From Beroe forskalii (lineage: Eukaryota; Ctenophora; Nuda; Beroida; Beroidae), in NCBI GenBank assembly GCA_011033025.1, contig WFMF01000318.1:1-64000 (forward strand): DNA of 64,000 nt, written 5' to 3'. Positions within the stretch are counted from its first letter, which is position 1, and each line of letters begins with the position of its first letter. The translations under genes and the position numbers were made by a program. Positions 11,801-23,800 of this stretch are shown here, one piece after another. Under the pieces are notes generated by a model. The model worked only from the letters and a program-made list of their open reading frames with translations, was not told where the DNA came from and did not search any database.

Positions 11801-14800
11801 GCATTTCATTTAATTGTTAGTAAGCTCGCCTTGATTTGAGTTTTCATGAAACTTTTAAGCATAGAAATACCCCTGGATAAGCTCAATGGGAGCCAAAAAA
11901 CTCAATGACCGAGGAGAAAGGAGACGAAACAAACTCTCAAAAAGAGCCCCGAAAAAGTTCTGGAAAAGACTTGTCTGAAAAAGAAGTCTGACAACAGAAA
12001 AAAGAAGTCTGAAAAAGAAGTCTGAAAAAGAAGTGAAGAAAGACACCCACGTAGATGATGACGGGCGGGTGGTCGATGGACTCCTCCAAACTGTCGCGGA
12101 TGTGTCCCTGCTCGCCCTCCCCCTCCCTGAGACCCAACTCGTTGGTGTCAAGGTTGTCAATGTCCACGTCAATAGCACTCTGACACACGTACGCGAACCT
12201 GAGGCATGGGTGGTGAGTAAGTGGTGAGGGGGTGGTGAGGAGTGGGGCAGGGGTGGTGAGTGGGTGGGGAGTGGGACAGTGGGGAGAGGGTGGGGAGTGG
12301 GTGGTGAGGAGGTGATTTGATTGATTAATAGGCGTAGCTTGAAAGATAAGCTTTATAGACAAGACTTTGCATTGAGTGGGTGTCGAAAGGTTAGATGGAT
12401 AAAATGGGGTCAATGAAACCGGGGAGGGGGAGGATTATAAGTTATAGGAGGCAGGAAATTGGCGCAAATTTGTGTGGAGGTTTTTGGGAAAAGACTAACT
12501 TGCTCCTTCCGTCCACTGAGTTCCAATAGCCGTCCATCCTAATGGCAGCGAATATGGGCGTGTCACTCGGTTCCGGGAAATGCTCAAAGTTCTTCCAATC
12601 GAGCTGGAATCCGTCGTAGAGTGAAACCTCCCAATCTCCGATCCAGAACTTTCCGAGCCAGACCTGTTATTAAACGGTGTGTTGTAAATTATTGCATATA
12701 TATTGTTTACAAAAGCTTTAATTAAACGCGATTACGAATGTATGTAATTGGAAGTCGCGACAATGATGTTAAGTTTTTTTTGACGTATTTGGCTGATATA
12801 TGAAAAACGCCTCAGATTATCAAGGAGAAACTGGGCAGTATATGAGAAATTTCACGCTTCGGATTATAAAAGAAAACAGAGCAGTATACCTGTTCTATGC
12901 TCTCTTGCTGCAGGAGCAGAGCAATCCGGGAGTTCTGTACTTCGTCTTCTATCAGTAGCAGCGACATCCCCATCCTCTCACACCTGTGCGATTAGTAGTA
13001 CTCAGGGGCCATATTTGTTAATTATTAAACCCCACAAAACTTTAATGAAATCCAACCAAACCCTGTCAAAAATACATAAGAAATCCCGACAAACCCAAAA
13101 AAATAAAAATTTGACCAAATGGGTGAGTTAGAACGCTGCTCCCCATTCCCATACTATAGAATTAGCAGCTCAATTCTCAGTGAAGAGTGGTGAGGGATGA
13201 GTAGTGAGTGATGACTAATGGGTGATGTCTGATGAGTAATGTCTAATGAGTGAACATCCCCATACTAAACTCACGCTCTGTTGGCTGAAGTGAAGCCCAT
13301 GGGTTCATCGTACACGTAGTACTGGTATCTGATGCCCCCACTCAGTAACTCAATTCCAGCTGCAGCCGCCGACTCAGCATCCACTGGCACTTCATTGTTA
13401 AATTCTCTCTGCGGAGTAATTTACTTAGAGATGAAGTAAATTAATACTTTAATAATTGTTGAAATTAATTTTAATGAAGAGTATATTGATGTCCCCGAAA
13501 AATTCGGCCGCCCGAAATCCCCTTTCAATTAACAACTGGATACGTACGAAATGAATAAATGTATAAAATGTATAAAAATGTATAAAAATGTATAAAAATG
13601 AATAAAAATGTATAAAAATGTATAAAAATGTATAGAAATGTATAAAAATGTATAAAAATGTATAAAAATGTATAAAAATGTATAAAAATGTATCAGGGCG
13701 CTGGCAAGCGCCCGCAGCCACGGAAAAAAACACCGAGGGCATCTGTCCGAAGGGCAGATGCCCTCGGCCCGAAGGGCCGGGCATCAACAGGCCCAGTCCC
13801 GGCCCGAAGGGCCAGGACTGCTGGCCAGACACCCAAACAAGCCGGTAGTACCAGCATGAAGTGCTAAAATGGTTGGGCAACCGTTTATCAAGTATTGAAA
13901 AATACGTTTGCCAGCGCCTATTATATAAAAAATACAGTGAATTGCGAAAATCGCGATTTTCGAGACGTTTAAAGTATGTTAATGAGCTCTGTTGGATACA
14001 AAAATTTGCACAGCGATAGTTTTCAACATGATCAACAATCCCTGAAAATTTCATGAAAATCGGCCGCACCGTTTTCTCACAAAAATTATCAAAAAACGCT
14101 ATTTTATCAAAAATTAGAAGATGGACTCGATGATGATAAAAATAGTGTTTGAGTGTTCTCGAGAACCATAAAAGATAGAAACATAATCTAAACGGCATAT
14201 GAAACTTCAGAATGATGTGCGTGCATTAGGCTATATGAAATTTTAAAATGGCAATTCCTTAATTGGTTAATTGGCCAATTAATTCAATTATCGCGAATAA
14301 CTCAAAAAGTAAAAATGATAGCGTGTTAGTTTTAACGGCATCATTAAATTGAGTCAAAATTACGATTTATTCATTTAATATAAGTACCGGTTGCCAGCCG
14401 CTTAATTAGTTAATTGGCCAATTAAAGTAATTATCGCTTATAACTCAAAAAGTAAAACCGATAGCGTCTCAATTCTAACGGCATCACTAACTTAAGTCAA
14501 AACTGCGATTGATACGTTTAATTTAAGTACCGGTTGCCAACCGCCTAATTAGTTAATTGGCCAATTAAAGTACTTATCGCCTATAACTTTAAAAGTAAAA
14601 ATGATAGCGTCTTAATTCTAACGGCGTCATTAACTTAAGCCGAAAAAACGATTGATACGTTTAATTTAAGTACCGGTTGTCAACTGCTTAATTAGTTAAT
14701 TGGCCAATTAAAGTAATTATCGCCTGTAATTCAAAAAGCAAAAATGATATAGTCTAAATTTTAACAGCATCACTAATCTAAGCCGAAACTACGATTGATA

Positions 14801-17800
14801 TGTTCAATCTAAGTACCGGTTGCCAACTGCTTAATTATTTAATTGGCCAATTAAAGCAATTATCGCCTATAACTTTAAAAGTAAGAATGATAGCGTCTTA
14901 ATTCTAACGCCATCATTAACTTACGGCAAAATAACGATTCATCTTACTATATATAATGCGTGTTGTTAATATATATATATATGGATAGCCAAAAACAATT
15001 GGAAATTGTTTGGGTTTCGCAGCCACTCACGTCTCATTTCAACGTTGCCTTGGAATTTAGAGATAATTCATCGAAATAACACGAATAAAATGAGTGATAT
15101 GAATTTTAATCGCAGCCCGTCCGTGGCGGTGCGCTATGGGTTCAAGAAATAGGCAGAACCACAGAAGTTTATTTTAGCATAAGTTTTACTTGGAATTCAA
15201 TTGCTCTGAGAATGAAATGAGCGGGCCATTTTGTGCGAGTGAGTTAATGCTTATAATGAGCATGAATAAGCGCTTATAATAGGCCTTAATAAACGATCAT
15301 AATTAGCGCAACCTTAATAAATGTGAATGAACGGTTATAATAAGCGTGAATTAACGCTCATATTATAGGATGAATGATTAACGCTTATATTATAAGCTTG
15401 AATGATTAAAGCTTATGAATAAGCTTGAATGTTTATTGATTAACGCTTAACAGTAAGTTATAAGGCTTTCAACAATGTAAAGCATGGTGTGTTATGTAAG
15501 TGTTAGTCTAACTGCTTATAATTCAACGAAACCAAAATATTTCTTTGTACCCATAGCGCACCGCCACGGACGGGCTGCGATTAAAATTCATATCACTCAT
15601 TTTATTCGTGTTATTTCGATGAATTATCTCTAAATTCCAAGGCAACGTTGAAATGAGACGTGAGTGGCTGCGAAACCCAAACAATTTCCAATTGTTTTTG
15701 GCTATCCATATCACTGTTTTTTGGCATAGCAATTTTCCGATATAAAGCTATATTTCGAGAAATTGAGAGATCCAACACAGATATTCGTAACGAATGAGTT
15801 TTTCCCACAATAAAATGTGGAATCACGCTTCTACCTCATTTACTTTTTGAGATTTAAGCGATAATTACTTAAATTGGCCAATTATCTAATTAAGCGGAGA
15901 ACACCGTCACTCAAACTAATCCTAACAACTAAACGTATTAGGTATAGGCCGTAGTGCATAATGCCGTTGGAATCACGCTTCTATCTCTTTTATTTTTTGA
16001 GATATAAGCGATAATTACTTTAATTGACCAATTATCCAATTCGGCCGGAGATCACCGATACTCAAACTAATCCTAATAAACGTATTATAAGCCGTAGTGA
16101 ATAATGCCGTTAAAATCACACTTCTATCTTTTTTCACTTTTTGAGATATAGCCGATAATTACTTTAATTGGCCAATTATCCAATTAAGGGGAGATCACCG
16201 ATACTCAAACTACTCCTAATAAACGTATTATAGGCCATAGTGAATAATGCCGTTAAAATCACGCTTCTTTCTCTTTCACTTTTTGAGATATAAGCGATAA
16301 TTACTTTAATTGGCCAATTATCAAATTAAGCGGGAGACCACCGATACTCAAACTAATCCTACCAATTGTATTATAGGCCGTACTGAATAATGCCGTTAAA
16401 ATCACTCTTCTATCTCTATCATTTTTTGAGATATAGGCGATAATTACTTTAATTGACCAATTATCTAATTAAGCGGGTGACCACCAATATCCAAACCAAT
16501 CCTACCAATTGTATTTTAGGCGGTACTGAATAATGCCGTTAAAATCACCCTTCTATCTCTTTTATTTTTTGAGATATAGGCGATAATTACTTTAATTGAC
16601 CAATTATCTAATTAAGCGGGTGACCACCAATATCCAAACCAATCCTACCAATTGTATTATAGGCCGTACTGAATAATGCCGTTAAAATCACTCTTCTATC
16701 TCTATCATTTTTTGAGATATAGGCGATAATTACTTTAATTGACCAATTATCTAATTAACCACCAATATCCAAACCAATCCTACCAATTGTATTATAGGCC
16801 GTACTGAATAATGCCGTTAGAATCGCGCTTTTATCTTTTTTATTTTTTGAGATATAGCCGATAATTACTTTAATTGACCAATTAACCAATTAATGAATTG
16901 GCCGAAAATTTTTTCATACGGCCTAGTACACGCACACCATTCTGAAGTTTCATATGCCGTTGAGATTATGATTCTATCTTTTATGGTTTTCGAGAACACT
17001 CGACTATAAAAAGTGTCGGACCGTGTCGTGTCGTACCGTCCATAGAGCAAAATTTTGGAAATTTGGCTTTTTTCAATAATTTATTTTGAGAAAACGACGC
17101 GATCAATTTTCATGAAATTTTCAGGGTTTGTTATTCATGTCATGGACTACGCCTCTACAAATTTTCATGACCAACAGATTGAATTAACATGTTTTAAACG
17201 CGACTCGAAAATCGCGATTTTCGCGAATCACTATATTTTTATATAATGGGCGCTGGCAAACGTATTTTTCAATACTTGAAAAACGGTTCCGCTACCACTT
17301 TTAGCACTTCATTCTGGCACTACTGGCTTGTTTGAGTGTCTAGCCAGCAGTCTCGGCCCTTCGGGCCGGGACTGCTGGCTCAGCTTGGGCAGTTGCCCTC
17401 GGCCCTTCGGGCCGAGGGCATCTGCCCTTCGGGCAGATGCCCTCGGTGTTTTTTTTTCCGTGGCTGCGGGCGCTTGCCAGCGCCCTGATGGTTGGGTAAC
17501 GATACAGAATTTAAGTAGGCACCGAAATTCTTTTTGCATCGTGTTGCAAAAACTTTATAATAAATCAGAAAAATATTGAAAAAATTTTTTCGGTCATTCT
17601 GAGGGGCGTGGGGGCCACGCCCTTTTTTTTCGCAAAAATTAAACTTTCGAATTTTTTCAAAATTCATTCGCCATTGAGTTGCTTATGATGAATAAAAATT
17701 TTGAGAATTTTGTCCGAATTATTGGGTTATTCTAAGGGCGTGGGAGGCCACGCCCTTTTTTCGCAAAATTAAACTTTCGATTTTTTTCAAAATTCTTTCG

Positions 17801-20800
17801 CCATCAAGTTGCTTATGATGAATAACAATTTTGAGAATTTTGTCCGAATTATTGGGTCACTCTGAGGAGCATGGGAGGCCACGCCCTTTTTTTCGCAAAA
17901 ATTAAACTTTCGAATTTTTTCAAAATTCCTTCGCCATCAAGTTGCTTATGATGAATAAAAGTTTTGAGAATTTTGTCCAAATTATTCGGTCACCCTAAGG
18001 GGCGTGGAAGGCCACGCCCTTTTTTCACAAAAAAATAGATTTTCGAATTTTTTCAAAATTCCTTCGCTGTGGAGTTGCTTATGATGAGTTAAGGTTTTGA
18101 GAATATTGTCGGCAATATTGGGTTACCGTTGGGGCGTGGGAAGCTTTTTTTTCGCAGAAATTAAAGTTTCAAATTTCCCCTCTAAACTCGCACGGTCAAA
18201 TCACTGTCAAAGGGACATGTGGCCGTTAGCTCATGCGGCTGCCATCATTCGCCGTCCGTAGGACGGGAACCGACTAGTTCGTTTAATTTACGTACCAGTT
18301 GCCAGTTCCGCTCAATGAGATAATTAGCCAATTAAAGTAATTATCGCGTATAACTCACGAAGTAGATATGATAGCGACTTTATTCCATCGGCATCATTTA
18401 CTAAAGCCAAAACTAAGATTTGTACGTTTAATCTAAGTACCAGTTGTCTACCGCTTCATTAAATAATTGGCCAATTAGAGTAATTATCTCATTTAATTCA
18501 AAAAGTAAAAATGATAACGACGTCATTCTAACAGCATTATTATAAGAGCCAAAACTTCGTTTTTTATATATTATTTCAGTACCGGTTGTCATATGCTTGA
18601 TGAAAAAATTGACCAATTGAATCAATTGTCACAACTTGAATTGAATGACGTAATTTTTTTGCCAAAAAGAGTGATATGGATAGCCAAAAACAATTGAAAA
18701 TTGTTTGGGTTCCGCAGCCACTCCAGTTCCTAAAATTATACGACTAAAAATATTGATATGATTTTAATCGCAGCCCGTCCGTGGCGGTGTGCTTTGGTTA
18801 CATAAAATAAGCAACTCACGGCCGTTTGAATCTTTCATTTCTATCATTCTTTTAAACCTGTTCTTACGTGAAAAGGCTTGAAAGCATGCTAAAATTAATC
18901 GTACGTTCATCTCTATTTGATGAGTGAAATCTCCAAATTGCAGCGAATTTGAGGTTGATTATGATTTAGAATGAGTCCACTACGTTGATAATGCATGATT
19001 TTAAGCCGGTAGGAAACACGACGTCACACTAATTATTATGGTTGGAGCGACAACATTGTGAAGATGTTCTACAAGAATGAAGTAGTAAAGTAGTAAGTTT
19101 TCACGTGTGTACAGTGTAATGAGCTCACACCATATGCGTTACCACACCGCCACGGACGGGCTGCGATTAAAATCATATCAATATTTTTAGTCGTATAATT
19201 TTAGGAACTGGAGTGGCTGCGGAACCCAAACAATTTTCAATTGTTTTTGGCTATCCATAAAGATATATAAAAATGTATAAAAATGTATAAAAATGTATAA
19301 AAATGTATAAAACACGTGACCAAGTACTCACATCGTACTCAGTTGTGTAGGAGGAGCTGGTGGGTGTGGTTCCGGTGGTGGATTCCACTTGAGCAGAGCT
19401 GAACTCAGCGAATATGGCGGGGTCCAGGTCCTCTCTGTTAACTTCCTCCTGGGTGGATTACTGTTAGTGTTACCATGGTATCTCGTACTAACTGTTACCA
19501 TGGTAACTGTTACCATGGTAACTGTTACCATGGTAACAGTTACCATGGTAACTGGAGCTGAACTCAGCGAATATGGCGGGGTCCAGGTCCTCTCTGTTAA
19601 CTTCCTCCTGGGTTGATTACTGTTAATGTTACCATGGTATCTCGTACTAACTGTTACCATGGAAACTTTAACCATGGTATTTGTTACCATGGTAACTGTT
19701 ACCATGGTAACTGTTACCATGGTAACTGGAGCTGAACTCAGCGAATATGGCGGGGTCCAGGTCCTCTCTGTTAACTTCCTCCTGGGTGGGTAATACTGTT
19801 AGTGTTACCATGGTATCTGTTACCATACTAACTGTTACCATGGTAACTGTTACCCTGGTATTTGTTACCATGGTAACAGTTAACATATGGCGGGGTAACT
19901 GGTCCTCATGTTACCATGGTATTTGTTACCATGGTAACAGTTACCATGGTAACTGGAACTGAATTCAGCGAATATGGCGGGGTCCAGGTCCTCTCTATTA
20001 ACTTCCTCCTGGGTGGGTAATACTGTTAATGTTACCATGGTATCTGTTACCATAGTGACTGTTTCCATGGTATTTGTTACATGGTTACTATTACCATAGT
20101 AACAGCTACCATGGTGACTGATACCATGGTAACAGATACCATGGTAACTGCTGCCATGGTTACTGTTATCATGGTGATCGGAGATGAGGCAGAAACATGA
20201 ACAATAAGTTATGGTACTAAAAACGTGTGTTTTTCACCAAAAACTTGTGTTTTGCACTAACAGCACTTACCTCGCTTACAGATGGTTTCTCCTCAGTGAA
20301 AATATCCGTGTTTTCGAAGAGGTTCTCCAGATCATAAGCTCTGTCATTGGGAACGTAGCAGACACCCATACCTGAAATATCAAAGAAATGTCAAAAACTT
20401 ATTTATGTTGTTTTGGTTAGGTTACCATGAGAACTGTTTCCATTAAAATAGTAGCGTTGTCACTTGTTGCAGTAACGAACAGGAAAAAAATTTAGGTTAC
20501 CCCTAGTGACTTCAACTCATAGCAATTATGGACTTCGTCCCTCATAGTGCATATGCGGGACGGAACGAGTCCTTCACGTCCCCAATAGTACAAATGAAGG
20601 ACTGTGAGTGGGAACGAGTCCCGTACCTCCCCAGAGCTTACAAACATACCGTAGGTGATGAAGGGAGCTGTTTCCCCCTCTGTAGCCCAGAGAAGCAGCC
20701 CTCCGGCGGCCATGTTGTCCAGCATGGGGTATCTGGAGAATATGGTGTGCCCGTCCAGCTTCACGATCACCTGCCTCTCAAACGTCTGCACCTGGGGTTG

Positions 20801-23800
20801 GAGATGTGTATGAATATACACTCAGAAGACAGAATATAAATAGGCGGTCGTGATGACGTCATTAACATTGTGTGCGCTGCCAAATTGTGGAAAAGTACCG
20901 TCTATTTTTCGCGAGCAGGGTATGAATTTTAAGTGGTGTCTCGGCCTGTTCATGCGCGGCGTATTGCGCCGCGCATGAACATAGTGGAGCACAAGTTGAA
21001 AGTCCATTTAGGTGTGATCCTAGAAATGTTACAAAACAGTGTTTGGTCTAAATAGTATGAGGATCATGAATATGAGGATTGAAGTGAGTTCCCTATCAAA
21101 TCACCGCGCTAACCTCCAGGATGAAGGGGGTACCGTAGTCAGGGGTTCCACCCGGACACCCTGTTTGTAGGTCGGTCCTGTCCACAGGACCGGTGGGGGT
21201 CATGTGACCCATCCCCCAGCAGTTCTTACGGTTTTCTGGGCTGAGGGAGGGGTGGAGTGTCGATAACGTCAATGGAAAGAGACCACCTTTTGTATTGATA
21301 ACTAAATGTTTATATAAAAACAGTGTTTTCAGGGTTGGAAGAGAAGATCGCTCGACAAGAAATTTACGGATGTATGCGATATTAAAAGCATATAATTAAA
21401 ACTAGGAATCACCATGTTGACAATTAAGTTTCTAATAAGACTCCGCGTTCTATAAACAACATAATCTCAACGCCAGCACAACCCACTCACTCAATGTAAA
21501 CGTAGTCGAAGTTCAACTCATCCCGGAGGTTGAAAGCCACGCCCACTTTAGGGGCGGGATACTGGTACACGCCCTTCACAGCCACCTTGTAGTCACTGTG
21601 GAGGTCCTGGGCTGTGGGACTGATAGTGGCGGAACTCAGGTAGCTGATACACGGCCTGTCTGACCTAGGGAGAGAGAGAAGGAAGTTATTCCTAGATGTA
21701 CTCTTAAAATATACGTCATTGGTTCAGTATTTCAAACCGAGAAGATTACTATACGAAACGTGATATGCATTCTAATTGATTATTGAAACACGACTTGAAA
21801 GCACGCGCTTTTCGGAGAAAACGCGCAACACAATGGGACGCATGGCCCCCATGGAAGTTTCATTTATTTCACAAGTTCCGAGAAAGCAACGACACTCAGT
21901 CAACAATCTTTTAGACTTGAATGGCACTGACGGTGTCTGGCTCTTGTAGAGGTTCCTCCCGAAGGCCTGTTGGTCATGTTTCCCGCACTTCCCGTTGCTG
22001 GTGAGAGGGACAGGGTGCAGGTTGTCCTGGGTGCAGAACGGGTAGGACTGCTCAGCGAAACTCTCTGAGGAGGGGGGTTAGGTGTCACAGTTTACAGTAC
22101 ATGGGATTAGATGTTGTGGTTTGGTTTATGTAAATAACTTGATATTTCAATGAAATCAATCAAATATCTCGATGAAAAGGGTGTTTACTGAAGTACCGAG
22201 CATCCAATGTAAGTCTTGGGGGATGCCGCTTCAGAGGCGCAACTAGGCGACGCTTGAGAGGCACTGACCGAGAAAATCTGCCCAAAAATCTGAAAATATA
22301 AATCTATTCCTTACACATCAGAATATACTGCGTCTTGCAGCTTACCGATGTTAGGAATCTCGAAGGCGCCCCTGACACAACACGATCTGCCGTATCCGAA
22401 GCTTTCCCAGCTGCTGAGGTCAGGAGTAGACATCCAGACCTCGTGACTTTCACTCGTCGCAACGAATCTGCCTGAGGGGGGGGGGGGAGTTAGAGAAAAC
22501 ATACAAACATACAGACACGCAAACAGACAGGCAAACAAACAGACAGACACACAAACAGACAGCTGCTGAGATCAGGAGTAGACATCTACACTTCGTGATT
22601 TTCACTCGTCGCAACGAACCTTTCTGCGGGGAGATGAGGGGGGGGGAGGAGGGGGGTTCATAGAAAACGCGCATTTTTGCTGGTTGCGCGTTTACTTTTT
22701 ATAGAAATTCTCTTAAAAGTTAACCCGCAAACAGCATAAACGCGCGTTTTATCGATCCCTCATTTGATCGACCCATTCGCACACCTTAGGATTTTCCAAC
22801 TATAACCTCCCTGTGCTCCTCCAAGCGTTGAGTGACGTCATCATCTTCAGCTTCTTACTGTAACTGCTGGTAATATCTTGCAGCACTATCTCACCGGGGA
22901 AGGAGGCTCGGTAGAGTCTGTGGTCACGACTCAGGATCAACACTTCACCGTTCACTGGAAATAAGTTGTGTTAGAGACGTGTTACATGTATCAAACCAAA
23001 CTAATTTACCCGCAAGATGGGGCTAGGTTTTTCACTTAACCGTTATTAACTGAGAAATTAGGGGGTGTGAGATTTAGGGGAACTGGAAAGAAAATAGAGT
23101 GACTGAGAATTATGCTACAAATATAATGCTGCGATGCTTAAAGTGATCAAAAAGGAATTGCACGTGCAATTAACGAATCAAATTTTTTTTCGCACCACAG
23201 TCCACCTTCAAAAATGAATTTAAATGAGAAGCAACCATATGAGAAGTGATTTTACGCAAAGCGTTTTGACAACGCTTTGCGTTTAATAAACAGGCCCAGA
23301 AATCCCTCCTCCAACTCTTCACGTTACCTGATGAGATGTCCTTGACAGCAATGTCAATATCGAAGCCTATCAGGTAGTCATTGAAGTGTCGTTTGGCGAA
23401 TAGCGTGTTTCCGCCCAAACCCCTAGGGGTTTTCCCCCGGGTAGACCCAAGGGCGGGAATTTTTGGAATATCTGAGGAGATACTCACACTCAATGTAAAC
23501 GTAGTCGAAGTTCAACTCATCCCGGAGGTTGAAAGCCACGCCCACTTTAGGGGCGGGATACTGGTACACGCCCTTCACAGCCACCTTGTAGTCACTGTGG
23601 AGGTCCTGCGCTGTGGGACTGATAGTGGCGGAACTCAGGTAGCTGATACACGGCCTGTCTGACCTGGAGAGAGAGAAGGAAGTTATTCCTAGATGTACTC
23701 TTAAAATATACTTCATTGGTTCAGTATTTCAAACCGAGAAGATTACTATACGAAACGTGATGTGCATTCTAATTGATTATTGAAACACGACTTGAAAGCA

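Noticed and set aside
19328..20068. Met-Val-Thr repeat protein
   Set aside because: Produced by TTACCATGG satellite; only the short exon 19332-19448 is coding.
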